Assembly: GCF_002234595.1 (NCBI RefSeq) | Contig: NZ_NMUL01000033.1 | Coordinates: 103,026 to 167,025, forward strand | Direction of reading: 5' to 3' | From: Amycolatopsis vastitatis | GTDB taxonomy: Bacteria > Actinomycetota > Actinomycetes > Mycobacteriales > Pseudonocardiaceae | DNA length: 64,000 nucleotides | Part shown: in pieces, positions 33,886 to 43,153 of the stretch | Position numbering within the stretch: the first letter of the stretch is position 1 | Layout of the letters: each line of letters opens with the position of its first letter | Position numbers and translations under genes: made by a program | Notes under the pieces: generated by a model | Database searches by the model: none | What the model saw: the letters and a program-made list of their open reading frames with translations, nothing else | What the model was told of the DNA's origin: nothing

Positions 33886-36153
33886 ATGAGCCGACAGCAA
33901 CCGCGTGAGCGGGCTCGGACCGGCGCCGTCCCGGTACCGGCCGTGGAACCACGGCCGGTCCGGGTGGCTGCCGGGCCGGGGAACGGCGCGCTCGGCCGGC
34001 TGTACCGGTCCGCCGCCGGGGAAGCTCCGGCCGGGTTCGCCGAACGCCTTCCCACCGGCGGGCAGCCGCTCCCGGCCGGACAGCGGGACACCCTCGAAGC
34101 CGGGCTCGGGGCGTCGCTGGCCGACGTCCGGGTGCACACCGGGCCGGCCGCCGCGGGGTTGGCCCGGCAGGTCAATGCCCACGCCTTCACCGTCGGGACC
34201 GACATCTTCTTCGGGCGCGGGCACTACGATCCCGGCTCCGCCGCCGGGTACCGGCTGCTGGCCCACGAGGTCACACACACCCTGCAGCCGGCGGCTCCGA
34301 CGTCCGGGACGCTGTCGGTCAGCTCTCCGGACCACCCCGCCGAACACGAGGCCGAACGCGTCGCCGGTCAGCTGGCCGCCGGACGGGACACCAGCGTCCA
34401 CAGTGGACAACAAGCGGAGGTGCACCGCTTCTCCGGCTTCGAACACGAACAGCTCGGCGACGCGACGTATGCCGACATCGATCTCGGCGGCGGGGTGACC
34501 CTGACGTGGGGTGAGGTCGTCGCGCTGGCCGGGGACGAGTACGGCTCCGTCGGGGAACTGCAGGCCGCCGTCGCCACGCCCGACGGCAAAGCCCGGCTGC
34601 GGCACCGGCTCGAGCACGACGGCGTGCGCGGGCCCATCCCGGCCGGGCTGCCGGCACCGGCCGGCGACCAGGCGGGCAACAGCCGGTACATCGACCTCGC
34701 CATGCACAACATCGCGCACTTCGCCGGCGGCGGGACCGCGATCGACACCTGGCGCGGGCACCACGAAGCCGCGCTGGCGGCGGCGATGCAAGCCGGGATC
34801 GGCGGCAGCGAGCCGGGCTGGCAGACCGCCCAGCTGACCGAGGCGTTCGGCCAGCACTTCCTCACCGACTCCTTCTCCGCCGGGCACGTCCGCACGCCTC
34901 GCGCCGAGATCGTCGCCTGGTACCAGGACGACTTCACGCCGCGGGTGCTCCCGGCGTTCGTCGCCCACGTCCGCGAGCGGGTCACCCAGGCCCTCACCGA
35001 CGACCTCGCGCGGCAGATGAACGCGCCGGCGTTCCTCGCGCGCGGCGAGTTCGACCTCATCCTGCGTGCCGTGCTGGCCTACCTCGACGACCGGATCCAC
35101 GCACAGTTCGAGCCGCTGTTCGGGCTCGGCATCTCCGGCGCGATCAGCGGCACCCTGCACGACCACGACAACGAACGCGGGCTGTGGGTCGCCAGCGACG
35201 CGCACCCGGCGCCGTGGCAGGCGTTCGGCGACAGCAGGCTGGCCTGCAGCCCGACCAGCCGTGACCAGGCCGAACTCGCCGTGATCACCGCGCGGGAACA
35301 GCTGGTGCGGGCCCGCGCGCTCGGCGAACTCCGCGCGCGGGACCACGTGCGGCCCGCGGGCGACCCGCCCGGCGTCGTGCACTTCGCGTTCGACTCGGCC
35401 ACGGTCGACGCGGGCGCGGCCACCGCCCTCGACCGCGCGGCGGACCACCTGACCGCGCACCCGGAAATCGTGCTCCGGATCGTCGGCCACACCTGCCCGC
35501 TGGGCACCGACCAGTACAACGACGCCCTGGGCGCGCGGCGGGCCGAGGCCGTGGCGACGTACCTGATGAACTGCGGTGTCGCGCCGCACCAGCTCGTCTC
35601 GGTGACGGCCGGGGAACACCAGCTCGTCTCCGCCGAGCAGGCCCAGTACCCGGCCGACCGGCGGGCGGAGCTGCAGTACGTGGCCACCGGCGAAGAACCA
35701 CCCGACCTCGTCTGGGCCCAGCAGAAGCTCGTGGAGGAGTTCGGCACCCCGCCCTACGCGGCGATCGAGCGGTACGTGCCGCGGGAGGTGCCCGGCATGA
35801 ACGATCCGCAGGAGGACTGGCACTGGGGCACGCTCACCGACGTCATGGCGTCCGAAGTGGACGCCTGGATCGCGCACTACGTCGCCGACGCCCGCACGCA
35901 GGCCGCCACCGCGCCCGAGCTCGCGGACCGGACCATCCCGGTGCCGGACCTGGGCCTGCCGCTCATCCCGGGTGCGCCGCCGATCACCGTGACTCCGGTT
36001 GTCGTCCACCCCCGCCCCGCGGTGCTCGCCCTGCTCGACGAGCTGATCGCGCACCCCACCGACTTCGTCGGCAAGCTGGTCGGCGTCCCGGCCGCGAACC
36101 GTTCGGCCCCGCCACCCGAGCCGCTGGTGCCGTGCGTCCCGCCCGGTCCGTGA
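33886..36153 (+). CDS. DUF4157 + phospholipase-C-like + OmpA-domain protein (putative eCIS cargo)
   Basis: 755 residues. The N-terminus has GNGALGRLY and a DUF4157 domain with HEVTH (~127-131). Residues ~190-480 form a helical domain with HNIAHFAGG (~274), WRGHHEAA and EAFGQHFLTDSFSAGH (~320-335); the spaced His/Asp residues resemble the tri-zinc site of phospholipase C/S1-P1-type enzymes. Residues ~499-605 are an OmpA-like peptidoglycan-binding domain (HFAFDSATVD, RIVGHTCPLG, LGARRAEAVATYL). OmpA domains are normally Gram-negative envelope anchors, so this fusion in a Gram-positive is notable. There is no signal peptide, consistent with delivery by the particle. ATG 33886 follows a GGAAGGGA site. 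Activity is predicted, not certain. Confidence 0.82.
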   Translation: MSRQQPRERARTGAVPVPAVEPRPVRVAAGPGNGALGRLYRSAAGEAPAGFAERLPTGGQPLPAGQRDTLEAGLGASLADVRVHTGPAAAGLARQVNAHAFTVGTDIFFGRGHYDPGSAAGYRLLAHEVTHTLQPAAPTSGTLSVSSPDHPAEHEAERVAGQLAAGRDTSVHSGQQAEVHRFSGFEHEQLGDATYADIDLGGGVTLTWGEVVALAGDEYGSVGELQAAVATPDGKARLRHRLEHDGVRGPIPAGLPAPAGDQAGNSRYIDLAMHNIAHFAGGGTAIDTWRGHHEAALAAAMQAGIGGSEPGWQTAQLTEAFGQHFLTDSFSAGHVRTPRAEIVAWYQDDFTPRVLPAFVAHVRERVTQALTDDLARQMNAPAFLARGEFDLILRAVLAYLDDRIHAQFEPLFGLGISGAISGTLHDHDNERGLWVASDAHPAPWQAFGDSRLACSPTSRDQAELAVITAREQLVRARALGELRARDHVRPAGDPPGVVHFAFDSATVDAGAATALDRAADHLTAHPEIVLRIVGHTCPLGTDQYNDALGARRAEAVATYLMNCGVAPHQLVSVTAGEHQLVSAEQAQYPADRRAELQYVATGEEPPDLVWAQQKLVEEFGTPPYAAIERYVPREVPGMNDPQEDWHWGTLTDVMASEVDAWIAHYVADARTQAATAPELADRTIPVPDLGLPLIPGAPPITVTPVVVHPRPAVLALLDELIAHPTDFVGKLVGVPAANRSAPPPEPLVPCVPPGP
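34397..34407. repeat. Dispersed palindrome TCCACAGTGGA, copy in DUF4157/OmpA gene
   Basis: Perfect copy read in a different codon frame (Ser-Val-His-Ser-Gly), which argues that DNA rather than protein sequence is kept. Confidence 0.7.
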
Positions 36154-36159
36154 ACGGCC

Positions 36160-38490
36160 TCAGCCGGGGTGCGCCGTCCACAGTCCGGCGTCCACAGTGG
36201 AACCGGCACGGCCCGCGCCGGCGAGCAGCACACCGTCCTGAGTGGACAGCAGGCCGTAGACGTACAGCGGCGACGGCGTGCCCGTGACCGTCCAGGTGCG
36301 CCAGCCAGCACCGTCACGGCGGGTCCAGCACCCGGCCGCCGGCTGGTCCGCCGCCCCGACCGAGCCGCACGCGAGCACCGTGCCGTCGGCCTGCTGGGTG
36401 AGGCCGAGCAACGACGGCGAGCCGGGCGGGACCGACGCGTCGGATGTCCACGCGACACCGTCGGGGGACGTCCAGAGCGCCGGGCCGCGGCGCGCGCCGG
36501 TCAGGGCCGACCCGGCCGCGAGGAACCGGCCGTCCGCCGTCCGGATCAGCCGGGTGATCGTCTGCGGGCCCGGGCCGCCGAGCCCGGTGGCCGGCAGCCG
36601 GTCCCACGTTTTCCCGTCCGCGGAAGCGAAGATCGCGACGTCGCCGTCGACCGGGTCGCCGCCGCGGTCGACGGCGGCCGCGTACAGCTTCCCGTCGCCG
36701 CCCGCCGTGATCGCGGTCAGCTCGGTGACCCCGCCGCCGGGGACGAACGATCCGCCCGCGGGCTGCAGCTGCCACTGCTCGCCGGTCGCCGAGAGCCACA
36801 CCGCCGGACGCCGGTCGCGGCCGCTGCCCGTCCAGCCCACCGCGACCACGCCCGGACCGGAAGCCACGACGTCGGCCAGCGCCGCCTGCCCGTCTCCCGG
36901 CGGCGTCACCGCGGCCACCGCGGCTCCGGGACGGCGCAGCCACGCCCGCGGCTTCTGGTCGGCGGACAATCCCACCGCCACCAGCGTCCCGGACGGCAGC
37001 CGCGTCACCGCGCGCATGACGTCCGCACCGTCCGGCGGGACGACCAGTTCTCCGGACAGCTCCAGGGTGCTCGCCGCCGTGGCACTCGGCCCGCCCGGTG
37101 CCGGACGGACCGCCTTCGGCGCGGCGTCGCCCGCCGGGCGCGTGACGAAGAACGCCACGGCCGCGACGACCCCCAGCACCAGGACGGTCACCAGGACGGC
37201 GACCAGCCTGCCGTGCCCCTTCGCCGGAACACCGGTGCTCCCCCGGGTACGCAGCACCTCCCGCGGGGCGGCGGTGCCCGGGGGGACCAGCACCACCGGC
37301 ACCGGCACGTCGGGAGCGCCGGTCAGCCCGGTGCGGACCAGGTCGACCGGCGCGCTCACTTCCGCACGGCCCGGCACCGGCTGTCGAAGCCGCGGAGGCG
37401 GCCCGGGGATCGCCACGGGCGGGCCGGCGACCCGGGGCGCCGCGGCGATCGCGGCACCGAGGCTGACGGTGTACTTCGGGTGCGCGTCCACCGCCACGCG
37501 GATGCCCAGCTCGGCCGACAACAACTTGCGCACCAACGGGATCCGGCTCGAGCCGCCGACCAGCAGCACCGCGTGCAGGTCGGACGGCGCGACGCCGGCG
37601 CGGCGCACCACCTGGCCGAACACCCCGACCGTGCCCTCCAGCCGGGTCCGGATCAGGTCCTCGAACTCGGCCCGCGTGATCAGCACCTGGCGGGTGATTC
37701 CCGGCAGCACCACCGGAACCCGCACCTCGATGTCCGCGGACAGGGCCTCCTTGGCCTCCACCACCGACGCGAACAGCTGCGCCAGCGCCGAGGCGGCCGC
37801 GCCGTCGCCCGGGTCGAACCGCGCCGGGTCCACGCCAGCGTTCGCGCAGACCCGCCGGAACAGCGCGTGGTCGAAGTCGATCCCGCCGATCCGGTCGTCG
37901 CCACCCGGCTCGCCGTGGATCTGCACGCTGTCGGCGGTCTTGCGGACCACGCTCGCGTCGAACGTGCCGCCGCCGAAGTCGTAGATGGCGATCAGGGCAC
38001 CGGGTTCGACGCGTTCCTGCGCCGCGTACCAGGTCGCCGCGGCCACCGGTTCCGGCAGCAGCCCGACGTCGGTCAGCCCGGCGGCCCGCGACGCCTCCGC
38101 TAGCCGCCGCTTCCGGTAGTCGCCCCATTCCGCCGGATGGGTCAGCACCACGTGTCCCGGTGGTCCGCCGCGCTGCTCGGAAACGCGTTCGACGACCGTC
38201 CGCAGCACGCGCCCGGTCAGTTCGTGCACCGGGAACCGGCGGCCGCCGACCAGCACCGGGACGTCGTCGCCCATGCGGCGCTTGAACTCCCGCGCCATCC
38301 GGTCCGGTTCGAGCACGCCCCGGCGGGCCGCCGCCTCGCCCACCAGCACCGCGCCGTCCTCGCGGAGGAAGAGCACCGACGGCACCGCGTTCGCCCGGTC
38401 GCCGAGCGGCACGGTCTGCGCCCGCCCGTCGTGCCACAGCGCGGCTGCCGTATACGTGGTCCCGACGTCGATACCGAGGGGATAGCTCAC
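36160..38490 (-). CDS. Hsp70-like ATPase fused to a membrane helix and a C-terminal beta-propeller
   Basis: 776 residues. Residues 1-~385 are an Hsp70/DnaK-type nucleotide-binding domain with GIDVGTTYTAA, YDFGGGTFDASVV (~168) and LLVGGSSRIP (~306). A Pro-rich linker and a membrane helix (~427-450, VLVTVLVLGVVAAVAFFV) follow, then repeated blades of the type W-x-S-x-D-G-x-x-W, predicted to face outside. No substrate-binding domain of DnaK is present, so it may sense rather than fold proteins. GTG 38490 is the start; the longer frame lacks coding character. It is convergent with the DUF4157/OmpA gene (6 bp apart) and divergent from the MoxR gene. Its role in the eCIS island is inferred from position only. 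Confidence 0.83.
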   Translation of the reverse strand: MSYPLGIDVGTTYTAAALWHDGRAQTVPLGDRANAVPSVLFLREDGAVLVGEAAARRGVLEPDRMAREFKRRMGDDVPVLVGGRRFPVHELTGRVLRTVVERVSEQRGGPPGHVVLTHPAEWGDYRKRRLAEASRAAGLTDVGLLPEPVAAATWYAAQERVEPGALIAIYDFGGGTFDASVVRKTADSVQIHGEPGGDDRIGGIDFDHALFRRVCANAGVDPARFDPGDGAAASALAQLFASVVEAKEALSADIEVRVPVVLPGITRQVLITRAEFEDLIRTRLEGTVGVFGQVVRRAGVAPSDLHAVLLVGGSSRIPLVRKLLSAELGIRVAVDAHPKYTVSLGAAIAAAPRVAGPPVAIPGPPPRLRQPVPGRAEVSAPVDLVRTGLTGAPDVPVPVVLVPPGTAAPREVLRTRGSTGVPAKGHGRLVAVLVTVLVLGVVAAVAFFVTRPAGDAAPKAVRPAPGGPSATAASTLELSGELVVPPDGADVMRAVTRLPSGTLVAVGLSADQKPRAWLRRPGAAVAAVTPPGDGQAALADVVASGPGVVAVGWTGSGRDRRPAVWLSATGEQWQLQPAGGSFVPGGGVTELTAITAGGDGKLYAAAVDRGGDPVDGDVAIFASADGKTWDRLPATGLGGPGPQTITRLIRTADGRFLAAGSALTGARRGPALWTSPDGVAWTSDASVPPGSPSLLGLTQQADGTVLACGSVGAADQPAAGCWTRRDGAGWRTWTVTGTPSPLYVYGLLSTQDGVLLAGAGRAGSTVDAGLWTAHPG
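36191..36201. repeat. Dispersed palindrome TCCACAGTGGA, copy in Hsp70-propeller gene
   Basis: Perfect copy encoding Ser-Thr-Val-Asp on the minus strand. A degenerate copy (TCCACAGTCCG) lies 14 bp to its left. Confidence 0.7.
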
Positions 38491-38638
38491 CGGCCAACCG
38501 TACTGGGGAGGCCCCGCGGTCCCCCGGCCGACGTCAAATTGATATTCGGCGGAACGAACCTTAGCCCGAACGGGCATGGACGGCCGCCGGAAAACGAGTA
38601 ACCTTCTGCTCCGGTACACCCGCAACCTGGGGGAGCGA

Positions 38639-39619
38639 ATGACCTACAGCACTGACCTCGGGGAACGGGTCGGCTGGGTTCAGCGGCGCTGCAACGATCT
38701 TGTCCGCAACATCGAGCATTTCATCCACGGAAAGACGAACGTGGTGTGGAACGTCGTGGTCGGGCTGCTCGCCGAGGGGCATATTCTTGTCGAAGACGTT
38801 CCGGGTGTCGCCAAAACTTCACTGGCGAAGGCCGTGGCCCATTCCATCAGCGGGACGATGCACCGTATTCAGTTCACTCCGGACCTGCTGCCCTCGGACG
38901 TCACCGGGGTGCAGATCTACGACTCGGAAAAGCGGGAATTCCAGTTCCGCGAGGGGCCGGTGTTCGCCAACATCGTGCTGGGCGACGAGATCAACCGCGC
39001 CTCCCCCAAGACCCAGTCCGCGCTGCTGGAGGCGATGGCCGAGCGCCAGGTGACCGTCGACCGCGTCGCCTACGCCCTGCCCCGCCCCAACTTCGTGATC
39101 GCCACCCAGAACCCGGTCGACCAGCAGGGCACCTACTCACTGCCGGAAGCGCAGCTCGACCGGTTCATGATGCTGCTGCGGATCGGCTACCCCAGCCCGG
39201 AGCACGAGGTGCGGATCGTCGCCGACGCCGTCGCCCGCCGGCTGCCCGAACAGCTGCGGCCGGTCACGACCGTCGAAGAGATGCAGCAGATGATCGACGT
39301 CGTGCGCGGGGTGTACGTGGCGCCGGCGTTGCAGGCCTTCATCGTCACGATCACCAACGCCACCCGCACCATCCCGCAGCTCAAGCTCGGCGCGAGCCCG
39401 CGCGCGAGCAACGCGCTCGCGGCCGCCTCGCAGGCGCGTGCCGCCGTCGACGGCCGCCCGTTCGTCACCGCCGACGACGTCAAGCAGATGGCGAAGGCGG
39501 TGCTGTGCCACCGGTTGATGCTGACGCCGGAGGCGGCGGTGCAGGAGTTCACCGCCGACGGCATCGTGGACCGCATCCTGGCGGCCGTGCCGGTGCCGCA
39601 GTCCCCGGCCGGTGTGTGA
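38639..39619 (+). CDS. MoxR-family AAA+ ATPase
   Basis: 326 residues. MoxR signature motifs are Walker A EDVPGVAKT (52-60), Walker B VLGDEINRA, and the sensor region ATQNPVDQQGTYSLPEAQLDRF. MoxR ATPases work with DUF58 proteins as chaperones or regulators of membrane complexes. ATG 38639 is preceded by GGGGGAG; the frame extends upstream to 38576, but that part lies in the promoter region shared with the divergent Hsp70 gene. The DUF58 gene starts 6 bp after its stop, the classic MoxR-DUF58-transglutaminase order. Confidence 0.92.
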   Translation: MTYSTDLGERVGWVQRRCNDLVRNIEHFIHGKTNVVWNVVVGLLAEGHILVEDVPGVAKTSLAKAVAHSISGTMHRIQFTPDLLPSDVTGVQIYDSEKREFQFREGPVFANIVLGDEINRASPKTQSALLEAMAERQVTVDRVAYALPRPNFVIATQNPVDQQGTYSLPEAQLDRFMMLLRIGYPSPEHEVRIVADAVARRLPEQLRPVTTVEEMQQMIDVVRGVYVAPALQAFIVTITNATRTIPQLKLGASPRASNALAAASQARAAVDGRPFVTADDVKQMAKAVLCHRLMLTPEAAVQEFTADGIVDRILAAVPVPQSPAGV

Positions 39620-39625
39620 CGCGCG

Positions 39626-40774
39626 ATGCCCACCGGATCGGGACTCCTGCTCGCCGCCACCGCGGTCGTGCTGCTCGGGCTCGGCTGGCTCGCCGACTAC
39701 CCGGAACTGGTCGCCGTCGGGTTCGCCTGCCTGGCCGCGCTGCTGCTCGCGGCCGCGTGGATGCTGCTGCGCCCGGACCTGGCCGCGGTCCGCGACGTCC
39801 GCCCGCAGCGGGTGTCGCCGGGCGAAGAGGCGTTCGGCGTCCTCACGCTGACCAACGAGGCGCGGCGGCGCAGCCCGCCGATCCTCGCCGGCGAGACCGT
39901 CGCGGGACGGCGGCTGCAGGTGCCGGTGCCGAGCCTGCGGCCGGGGCAGGAGCACACCGCGAACTACCCGCTGCCGACCGGGAAACGCGGCATCTACCAG
40001 GTCGGCCCGCTGACCATCGGGCACACCGACCCGCTGCGGCTGATGCAGGTCGGCAAGACCTACTCGACTTATTCCACCTTGTACGTCCACCCGAAACTGC
40101 ACCGGGTGGAACCGGTGCCCACCGGGCAGACGCGCGACATGGACGGCCCGACGTCGAGCTACGCGCCGCAGGGCGGGGTGGCGTTCCACAGCCTGCGCGA
40201 GTACGTGCCGGGCGACGACTACCGGCTGATCCACTGGAAGTCGACCGCGCGGACCGGCGCGCTCATGGTGCGGCACAACGTCGTGCCGAACCAGCCGCGG
40301 CTGCTGGTGGTGCTCGACACCAGCCCGGCGGGCTACACGGACAACACCTTCGAATACGCCGTCAGCGCCGCCGCGTCGCTGGCCGTGGCGGCGATGCGCG
40401 GCGGGTTCCCCCTGGAACTGCGCACCACGGCGGGCGGCGCGGTCGCCAGCGACGCGCGGGGCGACGGCGTGCTCGCGGCGATGGACCTGCTTTCCGCCGC
40501 CGAACGCTCGCCCGATGATCCCGGCCTGGCCGCACTCCCGGCCATGGTGACCCTCGACGACAGCGTCTCGCTCGGCGTGGTGACCGGCGAGCCCGACCCG
40601 CGCACGCTCAGCGTGCTGCCCGTCGTCCGGCGGCACTTCCTGATGGCCAGCCTGATCCAGTTCTCCGAACGGCCCGAGGCCTGGTCCACCGGGCTGCCGG
40701 GGATCGTGACGCTGATGGCGCACAGCGTCGAGGAGTTCGTGCAGGCCTGGAACAAGCTGACGCGGACGTCATGA
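39626..40774 (+). CDS. DUF58 (VWA-like) membrane protein
   Basis: 382 residues: two N-terminal membrane helices (about 8-50), then the DUF58 core FHSLREYVPGDDYRLIHWKSTARTG (about 188-212, shown in overlapping short motifs REYVPGDD and IHWKSTAR) and a VWA-like C-terminal part. It is the usual partner of MoxR ATPases. It overlaps the downstream transglutaminase-like gene by 4 bp (ATGA). Confidence 0.88.
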   Translation: MPTGSGLLLAATAVVLLGLGWLADYPELVAVGFACLAALLLAAAWMLLRPDLAAVRDVRPQRVSPGEEAFGVLTLTNEARRRSPPILAGETVAGRRLQVPVPSLRPGQEHTANYPLPTGKRGIYQVGPLTIGHTDPLRLMQVGKTYSTYSTLYVHPKLHRVEPVPTGQTRDMDGPTSSYAPQGGVAFHSLREYVPGDDYRLIHWKSTARTGALMVRHNVVPNQPRLLVVLDTSPAGYTDNTFEYAVSAAASLAVAAMRGGFPLELRTTAGGAVASDARGDGVLAAMDLLSAAERSPDDPGLAALPAMVTLDDSVSLGVVTGEPDPRTLSVLPVVRRHFLMASLIQFSERPEAWSTGLPGIVTLMAHSVEEFVQAWNKLTRTS

Positions 40775-43149
40775 CGACCGGCCGGACCACGCCCGTCCAC
40801 ATCCGCGAGGAGACCGTCCCGCGGGGCGAGACCTCCGACGGCGGCCGGATCACCCAGACCGTGGAAGCCGCCAAGACCGCGCTCGCCGACGACGGCCGGC
40901 GTCCGGCCCGGCCCCGGTCGTCCGCCGTGGAACGCGTGTTGCGCGCGGCGGCCTACCCGCAGCTGGTCCTCGCCGCCGTCGCCGTGGCCACCACCTGCCT
41001 GCCCTACCTGTCCTTCTTCGGCGGCCTGGACTTCCTGATCGCCCTGCTCGTCGCGGCGGGCGGCGGGGTGCTGACCGCCGGGATCGCCGGGGCCCGGCGG
41101 CTGCGGACGCTGCCGACACTGTCGGCCTGCCTGCTGGCTTTCCTGCCGGTCGCGGTGTTCGCGGTCGGGCACACCACCCTGCGGCACGGCGTGCCCACGG
41201 GGGAAACGCTGCGCGGCCTCGGCACCGGGCTGACGTCGGGCTGGGCGCGGATGCTGAGCGTCACGCTGCCCGCCGACGCCACGCCCGAGCTGGTGTTCAC
41301 CCCGGCGCTGCTGACCTGGATCGCCGCCACCGTCTCGGCGACGCTCGTGGTGCGCACGCGGTCCCTGCTGGCCCCGGCCGTCCCGCCGCTGCTGACCTTC
41401 GCCGCCGCGCTGCTGTTCACCGCCGGCCACCCGCTCGGCGGTTTCCTACCGGTGGGCGCGTTCCTGGTCTCGGTGCTCACCCTCGTCCTGGCCCGCGCCG
41501 GCGCGGCCGATCCGGCCGCGCGCATCGCCGACACCCGGGCCGCGTGGGGCCGCTTCGCCTTCGGTGTGCCGGTCGTGCTCGTCGCGGTCGCCGCCGGGCT
41601 CGCCGGGATGCACTACCTCCCGCTCGCCACCGGGCAGCACCGGTTCGACCCGCGGACGGTGCTGCCGGTGCGGCTCGACATCGGGGACACGATCTCGCCG
41701 CTGGCCACGCTCAAGAGCCAGCTGCGCGCCCCCGCCCACGACCTGTTCACGGTGCGCTTCACCGGCGACCCGGCCGGCGTGGACCGCGTCCGCACCGCCG
41801 CGCTGGACGACTACGACGGCGCGCTCTGGGCGGCGCACGACCGGTTCCTCCTGGCCGGGAAGAGCCTGCCGGCGAGCGACACCCTGACCGCGCCGCGCCA
41901 GGTGTCGCTCAGCGTGCGGATCAGCGGGCTGACCGGGCCCTACCTGCCGGAAGCCGGCGAACCGGTCCGCACCACCGCGCCGCGCGTGGGCTACAGCGCC
42001 GAGTCCGGGGTGCTGGCCACGGACGCGCCGACGTTGTCCGGCCTCGCCTACGACCTCGTCGCCCAGGTCGGCCGCAAGGACGGGCTGGAGCACGCGGTGC
42101 CCGCCGCCGACGACGGCCACGACTCGGCGCTGCCGCCCGGGCTCCCGCCGGAACTGCAGGAGCAGGCCGCGGCACTGGCCGGCGCCGTCGACGAACCGTG
42201 GGCCAAGCTCATGGCCATGCAGGAGCGCCTGCGCCGGCTGCCCTACAGCCTCGACGCACGGCCCGGCCACTCCTACGACGCGCTGCGGCGGCTCTTCGGC
42301 GCCAACCCCGCCGACCAGGTCGGCTACGCCGAGCAGTTCGCCGCCGCGTTCGCCGTGCTGGCCCGCTCGCAGGGGTTCCCGACCCGGGTGGCGGTCGGCT
42401 ACCTGCTGAACCCCGCGCGGCTCAAGGACGGCACCTACACGGTCACCTCGGCCGACGCGCACGCCTGGCCGGAGGTGCACCTGGCCGGCTACGGCTGGGT
42501 GGCGTTCGACCCCACGGACCCGCTGCGGCACGGCGGGGTCGCGCCGAAGCAGCCGGACACGCCGCCGGCCGGGAACACCGCGAACGACCGGCCCGACGAC
42601 CACGGCAAGGCGTCGCAGGTCGGCGTCGACCCCGGCCTGCCGAAGCTCGCCGGCGAGCGGCTGAGCGTGCTCGACTGGGCGTTGATCGTCCTCATCGGAC
42701 TCGGCGCGCTGGTGCTGCTCACGCCGGTCGCGGTGGCCGTCGAGAAGGTCCGGCGGCGCCGGGCACGCCGGACCGGCAGCCGCGCCGCGCGGATCACCGG
42801 CGCGTGGCAGGAAACCACCGACCGGCTGACCGAGAACGGCGTGCGCGTCTCGGCGTCGTCGACCGCCGTCGAGGTCGCGCACCAGGCGGGCGAAGTGCTC
42901 GGCGAACGCGCCGGTGCCGTCGCGCTCCTGGCGCCGCTGGTCACCGCCGCGGTGTACAGCCCGGCGGAACCGGACGACACGGCGGTCGCCGAGGCCTGGG
43001 GCCTGGACGCCCGGCTGCGCCGCGAGCTGCGGGGCACGCGCGGGCCGTTCGTGGCGCTGCGGGCCTGGTTCGACCCGCGCCCGCTGTTCGACCGGCGGCG
43101 CGACGCCCGCCGCCGGCGGCGGGCGCTGGAAAAGCTGACGAGGGGATGA
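40771..43149 (+). CDS. TgpA-like membrane transglutaminase-fold protein lacking its catalytic Cys
   Basis: 792 residues: about six N-terminal helices (residues ~65-290), an extracytoplasmic region with a transglutaminase-core fold (about 470-585), a C-terminal helix (~635) and a cytoplasmic tail. In active relatives the nucleophile sits in GYCEQFA; here the sequence is VGYAEQFA, with Ala520 (GCC, 42328-42330). His564 (DAHAWPEV) and Asp580 (AFDPTDP) remain. The gene is otherwise intact, so it is probably a non-enzymatic scaffold or binding protein, as in some MoxR operons. It is translationally coupled to DUF58. Confidence 0.86.
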   Translation: MTTGRTTPVHIREETVPRGETSDGGRITQTVEAAKTALADDGRRPARPRSSAVERVLRAAAYPQLVLAAVAVATTCLPYLSFFGGLDFLIALLVAAGGGVLTAGIAGARRLRTLPTLSACLLAFLPVAVFAVGHTTLRHGVPTGETLRGLGTGLTSGWARMLSVTLPADATPELVFTPALLTWIAATVSATLVVRTRSLLAPAVPPLLTFAAALLFTAGHPLGGFLPVGAFLVSVLTLVLARAGAADPAARIADTRAAWGRFAFGVPVVLVAVAAGLAGMHYLPLATGQHRFDPRTVLPVRLDIGDTISPLATLKSQLRAPAHDLFTVRFTGDPAGVDRVRTAALDDYDGALWAAHDRFLLAGKSLPASDTLTAPRQVSLSVRISGLTGPYLPEAGEPVRTTAPRVGYSAESGVLATDAPTLSGLAYDLVAQVGRKDGLEHAVPAADDGHDSALPPGLPPELQEQAAALAGAVDEPWAKLMAMQERLRRLPYSLDARPGHSYDALRRLFGANPADQVGYAEQFAAAFAVLARSQGFPTRVAVGYLLNPARLKDGTYTVTSADAHAWPEVHLAGYGWVAFDPTDPLRHGGVAPKQPDTPPAGNTANDRPDDHGKASQVGVDPGLPKLAGERLSVLDWALIVLIGLGALVLLTPVAVAVEKVRRRRARRTGSRAARITGAWQETTDRLTENGVRVSASSTAVEVAHQAGEVLGERAGAVALLAPLVTAAVYSPAEPDDTAVAEAWGLDARLRRELRGTRGPFVALRAWFDPRPLFDRRRDARRRRRALEKLTRG

Positions 43150-43153
43150 CTTG

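Noticed and set aside
36169..38103. Long plus-strand frames opposite the Hsp70-like gene
   Set aside because: The minus strand gives clear Hsp70 motifs; the plus frames have no family signal and arise from high GC3.
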